Shown here: in pieces, positions 1-10,300 of the stretch
Layout of the letters: each line of letters opens with the position of its first letter
Numbering within the stretch: the first letter of the stretch is position 1
DNA from: Bin55 sp965220235
Lineage (GTDB): Bacteria; Pseudomonadota; Gammaproteobacteria; Pseudomonadales; Azotimanducaceae
Direction: 5' to 3'
Assembly: GCA_965220235.1 (NCBI GenBank)
Contig: OZ244815.1
Location: 1,178,001-1,242,000, forward strand
DNA length: 64,000 nt
Program-made: the position numbers and the translations under genes
Notes under the pieces: generated by a model
Databases searched by the model: none
What the model saw: only the letters and a program-made list of their open reading frames with translations
What the model was told of the DNA's origin: nothing

Positions 1-1
1 C

Positions 2-496
2 GTAAACCGTGTTTACCCGACTGCTACACGACAAGAACGTGAGGAGGTCGTTGACTACTACCTCGCGCGGGTGGGTTTGAGCGCGGTCGAGGATCTCGCT
101 GCTAGAGAACTATCGAACGGAATGCGTCAGTTGGTAGGTATCGCGAGGGCTTTCGCGTTGTCGCCAAAACTCCTGCTTCTCGATGAACCTTTCGGCATGC
201 TTGACAGCCTGACGCGTTGGGAACTACAGGATGTTCTCATGGAAGTGTGGTCACAAGCCCAAGTCACGGCGATATGTGTGACGCACGATGTCGATGAAGC
301 CATATTGCTTGCGGATCGCGTCGTCATGATGACCAATGGACCGCACGCATGCGTAGGACATGTGATGGATGTTACGTTAGATCGGCCTCGGAATCGCAAA
401 GCCATGCTTGAGCACCCTTCGTATGTTGGCTATCGTGAAGAGTTGCTCTGTTTCCTGGAACAAAACGAAGGAGGTCATCTGCTGAAGGCAAGCTGA
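2..496 (+). CDS. nrtD: Nitrate/nitrite ABC transporter ATP-binding subunit (5' end outside window)
   Basis: C-terminal part of a cytoplasmic ABC ATPase that powers nitrate import in the NrtABCD/NasFED class. The reading frame is open from base 2, so the Walker A half lies upstream of the window. Visible are a variant signature (LSNGMRQ), Walker B (LLLLDEP), D-loop (GMLDS) and H-loop (VTHDVDEA). The short tail (PRNRKAMLEHPSYVGYR) is typical of the NrtD/SsuB/TauB family. The gene lies 46 bases before nirB on the same strand, which supports nitrate rather than sulfonate or taurine as substrate. The exact substrate is inferred from context only. Confidence 0.85.
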   Translation, partial: VNRVYPTATRQEREEVVDYYLARVGLSAVEDLAARELSNGMRQLVGIARAFALSPKLLLLDEPFGMLDSLTRWELQDVLMEVWSQAQVTAICVTHDVDEAILLADRVVMMTNGPHACVGHVMDVTLDRPRNRKAMLEHPSYVGYREELLCFLEQNEGGHLLKAS

Positions 497-542
497 AAAG
501 TGTTGCCATACCTCAGCAGTAAATTGAACAACGATGCGAGAA

Positions 543-2987
543 ATGAAGAAAAAGCTCGTCGTCATCGGCAACGGGATGACCCCAGGACGGACGCTGGAAC
601 GCATCTTTGACACGAATCCAGATGCATACGACGTCACGATTTTCAATGCGGAACCTCGAGTCAACTATGACCGAATCATGCTATCGCCGCTTCTATCGGG
701 TGAGAAAACCTATGAAGAAATCATCATTCATGGTGATGGTTGGTACATCGATCGCGACATCATGCTCTATAAGGGTTTCAAGGTCGACCGCATTGATCGA
801 AGATCACGAATCGTTTATTCAGGTGACGAGGAACGCGCGGAATACGACAAGCTGCTAATCGCGACTGGTTCAAATCCAATCATCATCCCGGTGCCTGGTC
901 ACGATAAAGAAGGTGTCGTCACGTATCGAGATTACGACGACGTCGAAGCGATGTTATGGGCTACGCAGCGCGGTCAACATGCCGTCGTGATCGGTGGTGG
1001 ATTACTTGGTCTCGAAGCGGCGGCTGGATTAGCGATGCAAGGCATGCAAGTCACGGTGGTGCACTTGATGCCAGCACTAATGGAGCGTCAGCTCGATCCG
1101 GCAGCAGGTCACCTTCTACAAAAGGCAGTTGAGGACCGAGGAATCACCGTATTGACCGAGGCGAATACCAAGGAAATCCTTGGCGGTCCGTCAGTTGAAG
1201 GCGTCTTACTTGATGATGGTACTGAATTACCCGCGGATCTTGTGGTGATGGCTGTTGGCATACGGCCAAGTGTCACGGTTGGCAAAGCAGCAGGACTTGA
1301 GATTAAGCGTGGAATCGTTGTCGACAATCGAATGCGAACGTCGGATCCGAACATTCTTGCAGTTGGTGAATGTGTGGAGTTCGAAGGCGACGTTTACGGA
1401 CTGGTCGCGCCTCTATATCAGATGGCGAATGTCGCTGCCGATACGTTACTTGGCGATCGCACCGGCAAACCCTTCGAAAAGCAAGTACTTGCAACACAGC
1501 TCAAAGTGACCGGTATCGATCTTTACTCCGCCGGAGATTTTGAAACTAGCGAAAACCGGGAAGAAATCGTGCTGCGAGATGCACGGCGCAGCATCTATCG
1601 TCGCTTGGTCATCGAGAAAGACAAGCTCGTCGGCACCGTCTTGTATGGCGACACCGCGAACAACAGTTGGTACCTGCAGCTCATTCGCAATGGCGAGAGC
1701 GTTAGCGATTTTCGCGATACCATGATGTTTGGACCTGGATATGGCGAAGGTCAAAGTACAGATGTAGCAGTTGCGTCCTTAGCCGATGACGTTGAGATAT
1801 GTGGATGTAACGGCGTTTGCAAGGGAGCGATTGTGAACGCTATCAACGAGCATGAACTGTCGACTATTGACGAAGTTCGAACCTACACAAAGGCCTCGTC
1901 TTCGTGCGGCACGTGTACTGGTTTAGTCGAGCAATTACTGACTTTAACGCTAGGCGAAGACTACAAGCCGACGGCGGCGGACGCTGTGTGTGGGTGCACT
2001 GACCTAGGCCACGACGACGTACGCAAGCTGATTGAGGTGCAACGGTTACAAACAATCCCTGATGTGATGCAGTCGTTACACTGGAAGAGTTCCGAAGGTT
2101 GTGCGAAGTGCCGTCCTGCACTTAATTACTACCTTCTCTCAACGTGGCCAGGCATATACGAAGACGACCAACAGTCCCGCTTTATCAACGAACGTGTTCA
2201 CGCAAACATCCAGAAAGACGGTACTTACTCGGTCGTACCGCGTATGTGGGGTGGCGTGACTTCCGCAGACGAACTGCGCGCGATCGCTGACGTGGTGGAA
2301 AAGTTTGAGATTCCCACCGTGAAACTGACAGGTGGGCAACGCATCGACATGCTCGGGGTGAGGAAGGAGGACCTACCGGCTGTTTGGGCGGATCTTGGCG
2401 ATGCGGGTCTGGTTTCCGGTCATGCTTACGGTAAGGCGTTGCGGACCGTGAAGACCTGCGTCGGCAGTGAGTGGTGTCGTTTTGGCACCCAGGATTCCAC
2501 GGGATTAGGCATCCGCATTGAGAAATTCATGTGGAGTTGCTGGACGCCTGCTAAAGTGAAGATGGCAGTCAGTGGTTGCCCACGAAATTGTGCCGAAGCG
2601 ACCTGTAAGGACGTTGGAGTCGTTTGTGTGGACTCCGGGTATGAGATCCACATTGGTGGCGGGTCAGGATTGACCGTTCGACAAACCGAATTGCTGTGCA
2701 AGGTTGCCACCGAAGACGAAGTCATGGAGTTCGTCGCGGCCGTGGTTCAACTGTACCGATTGCAAGGTCATTACTTGGAACGAATGTACAAGTGGCTAGC
2801 TCGAGTCGGCATCGAGTCAATCAAGGAGGCGATAGTTGAAGATGACGAGCGTCGAAAGGAGTTGTACGACGGTTTCGTGTACTCGCAGTCTATCTCGCAG
2901 CACAATCCATGGGCCGAAAGAGTCAATGGTGTGGATGCGCACGAATTCAAACCGCTCGCTGAAGTAGATTTGGTCGAGGTCGTGTAA
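543..2987 (+). CDS. nirB: Nitrite reductase [NAD(P)H] large subunit NirB
   Basis: Cytoplasmic assimilatory nitrite reductase, reducing nitrite to ammonium with NAD(P)H electrons. The N-terminal half is an FAD/NAD(P) oxidoreductase (VVIGNGM near the start, VVIGGGLLGLEAA near residue 150). It is followed by two BFD-type [2Fe-2S] segments (CGCNGVCKGA ... SSCGTC around 420-460, and CGCTDLG ... GCAKCRP around 480-525). The C-terminal sulfite/nitrite reductase domain carries the siroheme/[4Fe-4S] cysteines (TCVGSEWC near 640 and SGCPRNC near 680). The ATG at 543 gives the usual family N-terminus (MKKKLVVIGNGM); an ATG at 534 adds three residues. The stop codon directly abuts nirD, so the genes are probably translationally coupled. 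Confidence 0.95.
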   Translation: MKKKLVVIGNGMTPGRTLERIFDTNPDAYDVTIFNAEPRVNYDRIMLSPLLSGEKTYEEIIIHGDGWYIDRDIMLYKGFKVDRIDRRSRIVYSGDEERAEYDKLLIATGSNPIIIPVPGHDKEGVVTYRDYDDVEAMLWATQRGQHAVVIGGGLLGLEAAAGLAMQGMQVTVVHLMPALMERQLDPAAGHLLQKAVEDRGITVLTEANTKEILGGPSVEGVLLDDGTELPADLVVMAVGIRPSVTVGKAAGLEIKRGIVVDNRMRTSDPNILAVGECVEFEGDVYGLVAPLYQMANVAADTLLGDRTGKPFEKQVLATQLKVTGIDLYSAGDFETSENREEIVLRDARRSIYRRLVIEKDKLVGTVLYGDTANNSWYLQLIRNGESVSDFRDTMMFGPGYGEGQSTDVAVASLADDVEICGCNGVCKGAIVNAINEHELSTIDEVRTYTKASSSCGTCTGLVEQLLTLTLGEDYKPTAADAVCGCTDLGHDDVRKLIEVQRLQTIPDVMQSLHWKSSEGCAKCRPALNYYLLSTWPGIYEDDQQSRFINERVHANIQKDGTYSVVPRMWGGVTSADELRAIADVVEKFEIPTVKLTGGQRIDMLGVRKEDLPAVWADLGDAGLVSGHAYGKALRTVKTCVGSEWCRFGTQDSTGLGIRIEKFMWSCWTPAKVKMAVSGCPRNCAEATCKDVGVVCVDSGYEIHIGGGSGLTVRQTELLCKVATEDEVMEFVAAVVQLYRLQGHYLERMYKWLARVGIESIKEAIVEDDERRKELYDGFVYSQSISQHNPWAERVNGVDAHEFKPLAEVDLVEVV

Positions 2988-3338
2988 ATGTCCACGAAAG
3001 AGTGGCGCTTGATCGGAACCGTCGAGGATATTCCTAGATCTGGCGCACGTCGAATTCGAATCGGTAAAGTGGACGTCGGTGTGTTTCGAACGGCAAACGA
3101 TGACGTTTTTGCACTTGAAGACGTATGCCCGCATTTGGGAGGACCGCTGAGCGAAGGCATCGTGCATGGAAACGAAGTCACTTGTCCGTTGCACAACATG
3201 GTGATTGATCTTGCGACGGGACTATCTGTGGAACCTACGCCAAAGTGTGTACGCTCATGCTTGGTTCGTCTTGAAGGCGAAAAGGTCTACTTGAGCAAAC
3301 CGGATCTTCGTGAACTCATAACAGAGCGCACTATTTGA
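2988..3338 (+). CDS. nirD: Nitrite reductase small subunit NirD (Rieske-type)
   Basis: 116-residue partner of NirB. It has a Rieske [2Fe-2S]-like fold with CPHLGGPL and CPLHNM in the positions of the two ligand boxes, so both Cys-His pairs appear present, unlike many NirD proteins that have lost the cluster. The start codon follows the nirB stop with no gap, the normal arrangement for a two-subunit enzyme. It acts in the cytoplasm in nitrite-to-ammonium reduction. An ordinary Rieske ferredoxin is the only alternative reading, and position makes NirD much more likely. Confidence 0.93.
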   Translation: MSTKEWRLIGTVEDIPRSGARRIRIGKVDVGVFRTANDDVFALEDVCPHLGGPLSEGIVHGNEVTCPLHNMVIDLATGLSVEPTPKCVRSCLVRLEGEKVYLSKPDLRELITERTI

Positions 3339-3351
3339 TCAGGTACTGTAG

Positions 3352-5991
3352 GTGGCAACATCCGTAAAAACCACGTGTCCGTATTGTGGCGTCGGATGCG
3401 GTGTCATCGCAGAGCGTGACCAGAACGGCGACATAGAGATCACCGGAGATCCGGATCATCCTGCGAATTTCGGACGTATCTGTTCTAAAGGTGCGGCACT
3501 GGCAGAGACACTGTCGCTTCAAGGTCGACTCCTCCATCCGGTGATTGATGGTGAACGCACGACCTGGGATCTCGCACTATCGCGGGTAGCCGACAGGATT
3601 AGTGAAAGCATCGAAACCTACGGTCCCGATTCCGTCGCGATGTATGTCTCAGGTCAGCTGCTTACCGAGGATTACTACGTCGCCAATAAATTCATGAAGG
3701 GGTTCGTGGGTTCGGCGAATATCGATACGAATTCACGGCTTTGCATGGCGTCAACGGTCGCGGGTCATAAGAGGGCATTCGGATCCGATACCGTACCTGG
3801 TCGCTATGAGGATTTGGAACTCGCAGATGTCGTCGTGCTCGCTGGATCAAACCTTGCGTGGTGTCATCCTGTATTGCACCAGCGGCTCCTAGCAGCGCGG
3901 GAAGACCGCGGTGTAGAAATCGTCGTCATCGATCCGCGCCACACGGCAACATGCGACGAAGCGGATCTGCACCTACCTATCAAACCCGGTACAGACGTCG
4001 TACTTTGGAACGCGCTGTTGGGATATTTAGTAGAAAACGGACTGGTGGATGAATCCTATGTCGCATCTCACGTTAACGGCTTCGAACAGACCATAGCAGT
4101 ACTAGATTCGAAACCGATCGACGATGTTGCGGAGTTGACCGGTATATCCGCGACAGATGTACGGTGCTTCTTTGCGATGTTTGGCGGCACCGAACGCGTC
4201 GTTACGGTGTTTAGTCAAGGCGTCAATCAATCAATTGCGGGCACGGATAAGGTCAATGCGATCATCAACTGCCACTTAGCTACGGGTCGTTTGGGTAGAC
4301 CCGGTATGGGTGCGTTCAGCATTACGGGTCAGCCGAATGCGATGGGAGGCCGTGAAGTAGGTGGAATGGCCAACATGCTCGCGGCTCATATGGAGATTCA
4401 GAACGAAAACCATCGTGAAATCGTTCGAGAGCACTGGGGCGCACCAAATCTCGTTACGGATGCCGGTCTAAAAGCTGTCGACATGTTCCGCGCGGTACGA
4501 GAAGGCAAGATTAAAGTACTCTGGATCATGGCGACCAATCCGGCAGCGAGCATGCCGGAAGCGCTTCATGTCCGAGAGGCATTAGCTGCTTGTCCGTGTG
4601 TCATCGTGTCGGACGTCGTCTCGCAGAATGACACGCTACGGTACGCGGACGTGCAACTTCCATCTCTCGCTTGGGGTGAGAAAGACGGAACGGTCACGAA
4701 TTCGGAACGCTGCATTTCTCGTCAAAGATCGTTCCTAGATTCCCCCGGAGAGGCGCGCGCAGACTGGTGGCAGATCACCGAAGTTGCAAAGCGACTAGGT
4801 CACGGTCGTTCATTTCCCTACGAGTCACCAGCGGACATTTGGCGGGAACATGTCGAACTAACTGCAATTGAAAACCACGGCGAACGCGATCTGGACTTGA
4901 GCTTCCTGAGAGACATTGACTATGAGTCCTTAACACCTCAAGTGTGGGGATCAACGAAGGAATCGGGTCATCGGTTTTTTGGTGATGGGGGGTTTTTCAC
5001 CCAAGATCAAAAGGCGAACATGGTGCCCATCATGTATCGTCCTGCGGCTGCTCAACCTACAGTAAAACGCCCGTTTGTTTTGTTGACAGGTCGAGTACGC
5101 GATCAATGGCACACCATGACTCGAACTGCGAAAGCGCCACGCCTGCTCACTCATGTTGGGGGTCCAACGCTGGCTATGCATCCGGATGATCTCGCAGCTA
5201 ATGGTTTAGATGATGGTTACATCGTTCAGGTCTCGACTGATCACGGGACAACGAAGCTCCCGGTTGAAGCGACGACGGGTGTACGAAAAGGTACGGTGTT
5301 TGCGAATATCCACTGGAATGACCAATTCGCAAGCCAAGCGTGTATCGATACGCTGGTTGCCGCGCATCTCGATCCGATCTCGGGTCAACCCGAATTCAAA
5401 GCCGTACCGGTCACGATTGAACCGCTAGCTATTGCTTGTTTTGGATACTCCCTATCGACCGAAAAGCCAAAGCTTGATGAATTAGACTACTGGTCTGCGC
5501 ACCGTACTGCTACTGGCTGGCAGACAGACTTCGCGTTGTCGTTCTTTCCAGATAACCCATCGGATTGGTTGAGTTCGTCGTTTTCGGGGTTGAAGACTGA
5601 TGACGTAGAAACATTCGAATACGTCGATAGTTCACGAGGCGACGCACGATGTATTCGTACATGCGGCAATCGAGTATTGGAAATTGCGTTTATATCGACA
5701 TCACCAATAGATGTCTCGCAGGATTGGTTGCGAGGACTCATTAACGCGGAAGTTGACGACACATTCAGTGTGCTGGCGGGAGTTCCTGCTGATTCAAAGA
5801 AGCAAAAAGGCAAAATCGTGTGCGCGTGTGAAGAGGTGGGAGAATCCGAAGTTAAAAACGCCCTCGCAGAATGTGGGTGCCGATCTGTGCAAGACCTAGG
5901 AAATTTACTTAGAGCGGGGGTAAATTGTGGTTCCTGTCGCCCGGAACTTACTAAGTTAATCGTCGATTTTGGCGTCGCGACTTCCTTATGA
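3352..5991 (+). CDS. nasA: Assimilatory nitrate reductase catalytic subunit
   Basis: Cytoplasmic molybdopterin (bis-MGD) enzyme reducing nitrate to nitrite, the step before NirBD. The N-terminus has the [4Fe-4S] motif CPYCGVGCGV plus a later cysteine (GRICSKG). Then come the molybdopterin oxidoreductase body (for example GQPNAMGGREVGGMANML) and the dinucleotide-binding domain (LLTGRVRDQWHTMTRT). The last 60 residues form a BFD-like [2Fe-2S] domain (CACEEVGE ... CGCRSVQD ... NCGSCRPEL) that receives electrons. At 879 residues it is full length for NasA with a fused BFD domain. Translation starts at GTG 3352, 13 bases after nirD. It completes an operon for uptake, nitrate reduction and nitrite reduction. 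Confidence 0.95.
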   Translation: MATSVKTTCPYCGVGCGVIAERDQNGDIEITGDPDHPANFGRICSKGAALAETLSLQGRLLHPVIDGERTTWDLALSRVADRISESIETYGPDSVAMYVSGQLLTEDYYVANKFMKGFVGSANIDTNSRLCMASTVAGHKRAFGSDTVPGRYEDLELADVVVLAGSNLAWCHPVLHQRLLAAREDRGVEIVVIDPRHTATCDEADLHLPIKPGTDVVLWNALLGYLVENGLVDESYVASHVNGFEQTIAVLDSKPIDDVAELTGISATDVRCFFAMFGGTERVVTVFSQGVNQSIAGTDKVNAIINCHLATGRLGRPGMGAFSITGQPNAMGGREVGGMANMLAAHMEIQNENHREIVREHWGAPNLVTDAGLKAVDMFRAVREGKIKVLWIMATNPAASMPEALHVREALAACPCVIVSDVVSQNDTLRYADVQLPSLAWGEKDGTVTNSERCISRQRSFLDSPGEARADWWQITEVAKRLGHGRSFPYESPADIWREHVELTAIENHGERDLDLSFLRDIDYESLTPQVWGSTKESGHRFFGDGGFFTQDQKANMVPIMYRPAAAQPTVKRPFVLLTGRVRDQWHTMTRTAKAPRLLTHVGGPTLAMHPDDLAANGLDDGYIVQVSTDHGTTKLPVEATTGVRKGTVFANIHWNDQFASQACIDTLVAAHLDPISGQPEFKAVPVTIEPLAIACFGYSLSTEKPKLDELDYWSAHRTATGWQTDFALSFFPDNPSDWLSSSFSGLKTDDVETFEYVDSSRGDARCIRTCGNRVLEIAFISTSPIDVSQDWLRGLINAEVDDTFSVLAGVPADSKKQKGKIVCACEEVGESEVKNALAECGCRSVQDLGNLLRAGVNCGSCRPELTKLIVDFGVATSL

Positions 5992-6037
5992 ATGCAATTG
6001 TGGTGTTCGCTCTCGCTAAAGCGAATACCGTTGAGTA

Positions 6038-6434
6038 TCAGAGTTGCAGAGGAACTATCTCAACATCGGTCTGGGAAAAATCCTGTCCCTTGCACAATAA
6101 CGGTTCATTGCGCGATTTTGCCAGAGCATACGAGAAACAATCTCCAAAATTGAGTCTCGCAGGATGTTGACCTTTTCCATACGTTCGAAATGCGGTTCTT
6201 GCTAAATATGCTTGATCAGCGTCGCATGCGACCAATTCGATACCAGCTTTAGAGAAGTAGATCAAGATCTATTAGACCATCGAAGCGATTTCGATGATGG
6301 ATCACGATGGAAGCCTCAACGAATGAAACCACACTCATACAGATAGATTCGGTGGTTTCTATACACTCGATAATCGGTTCACGATCGGATTCGTCCTGAA
6401 GAACCGCGATCAGTGTAGACGGGTCGACTACCAT
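6038..6434 (-). pseudogene. vapC: VapC-like PIN-domain toxin, broken by a frameshift
   Basis: Two overlapping reading frames together rebuild one PIN-domain RNase of about 130 residues. The N-part (6249-6434; MVVDPSTLIAVLQDES ... SFVEASIVI) and C-part (to 6038; FGDCFSYALAKSRNEPLLCKGQDFS) align end to end with the intact VapC at 25150-25542. The break lies at about 6250-6265, where the N-frame runs LDLLL then stop and the other frame continues SKAGIELV. One extra base would explain it. The start codon shares one base with the vapB stop (TGATG), as in a working operon. A functional toxin would need a +1 ribosomal shift; a pseudogene is simpler. Confidence 0.8.
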
Positions 6435-6688
6435 CAGGTAGGAAGTCCGCGTTCACCGTAATCGATTATTTCATCAGCGGGACGGTCGTCAAAAACTGGT
6501 AACGCCGCACAATGTAGTGCAATTTCGTTAAGTTCATCAGCGAGTCTTCGACTCCTCTGCCCGCGTTTTAGTCTTGTAAGTCTTTCTTCAAGTGCCTTGG
6601 TGACGGCTTCGGTCTTCGTCTCACCGGTTAAATCGGCGACCCTCGCCGCTAGTTCTTCGGTTTTGGAGTTTCGGATGTTCAGTGCCAA
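6434..6688 (-). CDS. vapB: VapB-type antitoxin (Rv0623-like family)
   Basis: 84-residue antitoxin with an N-terminal ribbon-helix-helix DNA-binding region (MALNIRNSKTEELAARVADLTGETKTEAV) and a C-terminal toxin-neutralising tail ending DYGERGLPT. It is closely similar to the proteins at 25542-25796 and 25876-26130. All three begin at TTG in the context TTGGC-TTGAA-type ALN codons. It should repress its own promoter, and an inverted repeat sits 15 bases upstream. Its toxin partner is frameshifted, so the antitoxin is now probably without a substrate. Confidence 0.85.
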   Translation of the reverse strand: MALNIRNSKTEELAARVADLTGETKTEAVTKALEERLTRLKRGQRSRRLADELNEIALHCAALPVFDDRPADEIIDYGERGLPT

Positions 6689-6702
6689 CGAACACTCCTA
6701 AC

Positions 6703-6722
6703 ATGTAGCATAGATTCTACAT
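6703..6722. promoter_or_regulatory. Inverted repeat upstream of vapB, likely operator
   Basis: ATGTAG and CTACAT separated by eight bases form a 20-bp inverted repeat just upstream of the TTG start of vapB. RHH antitoxins of this family bind such repeats for autoregulation. The assignment to this VapB is inferred from position. Confidence 0.5.
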
Positions 6723-7310
6723 AGTATCAATGAAATAAGGCACTTAACTTCAGGGGATAGTTGAAGTATCGAGAATTCCATAACGGATATTAAAAGAGCG
6801 TTCGCGTTCGCTCATATACGGATGACGCCCGATCGAAAATACGTTATACAGTGAGCTCAATCTTAACGGCGGATCAAGCACAGAAACTTAGGAATTGACT
6901 TCAGATATATTCTTATAGGTCAAAGGGTTACCGTCGGCTAATTTGCGCGTTCACCATCGCCTGATTTAAACGTTCACCATCGCGTGATTTAAACGTTCAC
7001 CATCGGATGATTTAAACGTTCACCATCGGCTGATTTAAACCCGTGCCGTCGGCTAGATTAAAGGTCTCGCACCACTTCTACGCTTTTGACCTTGAGATTA
7101 GCCTCAATTTCTTGTGTTCACTGCGCAGATAAGACCTTTTAAAGCTCGTACGCGCTTGCGTCAGGCTAACTGCACTCGTAGTTGCTCGATCGACTGGAAA
7201 TATCGTGGCTTCAATCGCCGAATCAATACATCCTACCTCTCGCGATCACGATTGGATAATTCAGTTCGTGCAATACACGAGCAAAATCTCCAGTTCCTCC
7301 GCGAAATGGG
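6723..7310. other. Intergenic region vapB-hrpA
   Basis: About 590 bases without a supported gene. Besides the 23-bp tandem repeat at 6948-7062, no RNA gene or convincing promoter was identified. The 73-codon frame at 7114-7335 has no recognisable features. Confidence 0.5.
6948..7062. repeat. 23-bp tandem repeat, four good copies plus degenerate edges
   Basis: Four head-to-tail 23-base units start at 6948, 6971, 6994 and 7017. Each reads CGTTCACCATCG, two variable bases, then TGATTTAAA. The variable pair is CC, CG, GA and GC in order. A degenerate fifth unit (7040-7062) and a partial copy before 6948 (CCGTCGGCTAATTTG) flank them. Units adjoin without spacers, so this is not CRISPR. It resembles iteron arrays or the multiple terminal repeats of IS21-like transposons; no transposase gene lies beside it. 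Confidence 0.8.
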
Positions 7311-10300
7311 GTGTTTCGCACTAAAACCTATCTAGTGGCTGACAGACTCACCAAGCGCAAAATTCAGACTGAGAATGGTCGCAAAACCACTAATTCGCGC
7401 TTGTCTCGAACTCTGATTCGTGAGCGACGCGATAGCGTTCCCACCATTCAATACGCTTCCGATCTACCCATCGCGTCGCGCATCGAGCGTATTCAGGAGT
7501 TGCTCCGGTCCCATCAAGTCGTGATTGTGGCGGGCGAAACAGGTTCCGGAAAGACGACCCAGTTACCCGTCGCGTGTCTTGAAGCAGGATTTGGCGTCAC
7601 CGCCAGTATCGCGCACACACAACCTCGACGTCTTGCCGCACGTGCGGTTGCGGGTCGAATTGCGGAGCAACTCCAGGTTAAGCTCGGTGAGCAGATCGGT
7701 TATGCGGTTCGGTTCGACGAATCATGGACTCGCCATTCGCTCGTGAAAGTCATGACCGACGGCATGCTCCTTGCCGAGATCAATCGAGATCGTGAGCTAC
7801 GACGATATGAAGTTGTTATTGTCGATGAAGCCCATGAACGCACACTCAATGTTGACTTTCTACTCGGTTTCCTTCGACGTCTCATCGACCGACGTCCGGA
7901 ACTCAAGGTCATCATCACGAGCGCGACGATCGACGTCGATAGTTTTAGTCGCCACTTCGACAATGCACCGATCGTTGAAGTCGAGGGTCGCAGTTATCCA
8001 GTGACCGTCGAATATCGGCCACCGGAAGACGATCTGGAAGGTGCGGTATTCAGCTGTCTCGATGAGATCCTGAATTCTGGTACGAAAGGAGCGAAGGACA
8101 TTCTTATGTTCTTGCCGACCGAACAGGAGATACTCGAGTGGTCCAATCGAATTCGTCGTCGATGGCCGAAAGAACTGGAAGTTTTACCGCTATACGCGCG
8201 CTTGCCACCGAAGGACCAGCAACGCATATTTCACCCTTCCGGGAAGCAGCGAGTTCTGCTGTCGACCAACGTTGCTGAAACTAGCTTGACTGTCCCGAAC
8301 ATTCGGTTTGTCATTGATCTAGGTAAGGCACGGATCAGCCGTTATAGCGCTCGATCAAGGGTGCAACGTTTACCTATCGAGCAGATCTCACAAGCGAGCG
8401 CGGACCAACGGAAAGGGCGTTGCGGCCGTGTAGCACCAGGAATCTGCTATCGCGTCTACTCGGAGTCGGTTTATGATCGCGTTCCTCGATATACGGATCC
8501 GGAACTCAAGCGCACGAATTTAGCGTCTGTGCTTTTGCAGACGAAGCACTTTCGCTTAGGCGATATTCGCAAATTCCCGTTTCTTGAACCACCAGATGAA
8601 CGCAGTATCGCTCAAGCTGAACGTCTATTGCACGAGCTTGGCGCACTGGAAGATGGAAAGCTAACCGGACTTGGCCGTCAGATGGCGCGAATGCCGATCG
8701 ACCCCAGATACGCTCGAGTATTAATCGAAGCGGCACACCGGAACGCGCTGAAGGAAGCGTTGATCGTCGTTTCGGCACTAACCGCGCAGGATCCGCGTTT
8801 GCGACCGCACAACCAGCGGGAGGCCGCTGATACCGCACAAGAGCGATTTACGGACGAAAAATCTGATTTTCTTGCGCTGGTCAATCTGTGGTTCTGGGCA
8901 GAACGCGAACGTCAAGCGAAAACAAGTTCGGCGTTCCGTCGCTTATTGGAACGTCATTTCATTTCACCGAATCGTTACTACGAATGGCGTTCTCTGCATC
9001 GCCAGTTAACGGGATATTGTCAGCGACTCGGGTTACGGCTCAACTCAGCACCGGCGTCCTACAAGAATCTACATACTGCCATCCTGACTGGATCACTTGG
9101 TCTGATCGGAGTTAAAGAAGAGAAACTGAAGTATGCGGGTGTGCACGATTTGCGTTTTCAGTTGTTACCTGGCACGCGACTTGCTAAAGCCTCGCCGAAG
9201 TGGGTGGTCGCCGCAGAGATCGTCGAGACTGGACGCGTGTATGCACGGACCGTTGCATCGATCGAACGCAAATGGATAGAAGATATTGCTCGTCGCTTAC
9301 TCAAAGTAAGTTACTTCGACGAATATTGGGATGATCGTCGAGGCGAAGCGATGATCTTGAGTCGAGCAACACTTTACGGAGTGCCGGTTTACGAACGACG
9401 GCCGTTGCGCTTGGCGCCGCGCGACGCGGAACTTGCAAGAGAGCTATTCGTTCAGCACGCGATGGTCGAACCAAAGCAAATTCGACCGTGGCCGTTTCTC
9501 AAACACAATCGCCAGCTACTCACGAAGTTACTTAAAGTGCAAGCGCGAGAGCGAAGGACCGATGTGGTGGTTGCGCCGCGCGTTCAAGCGAGTTTCTACT
9601 TGGAACGATTGCCTGACGATGTGGTCAATGTACGCACCTTCGAAGCTTGGTTCAGCCAGGCAAGTGAGGGTGAACTCGATCGTCTTCGCATGAACTCGAG
9701 TGACCTTTTACGACGACCGGACGAAGACCTTACAAACGCGGCCTTTCCAGGCGAGCTCGTGATAGACGATTACCGCTGGCCGCTGCGATACCGTTTTGCT
9801 CCTGGCGATGTTGCAGACGGCGTATCGGTTCAGGTCAAAGCGGAGAACATCAACACGTTATCGCTGGACGCCGTTCAGTGGCTCGTACCGGGACGGCTCG
9901 CAGAAAAACTGACGGAACTGTTAAAGAGCCTCCCTAAACAATATCGCCGACATTTGGTGCCGATTCCCGATCGAGTAGAGCAGCTATGTGACTATCTTCT
10001 ACGCCCTTCGCGATATCGTGTCGGCAATTTCTATGACGTGTTGACTCGCACACTTGCCGATTTCTACCGTGTGCAGGTGCCACATGATGTCTGGGACGAG
10101 GCGAAACTAAGTCCTTTCTTGCGTATGAACGTGCAGTGGACCAATCGACGAGGTGCCGTACTTGATCAGGATCGAGATTTACTGGCCTTGAAACGACGCC
10201 ATGAATCAACCTTGGCTGAAGCACTCGTCGACGAAGCGGCAACGACTATCGAGTCGTCTGAGAGGTTGGTTAGTTTTCCGGAAAACGGGATCGAAAGAGA

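Noticed and set aside
6948..7062. CRISPR array
   Set aside because: Units adjoin with no spacers and are only 23 bases long; no cas genes in the window.
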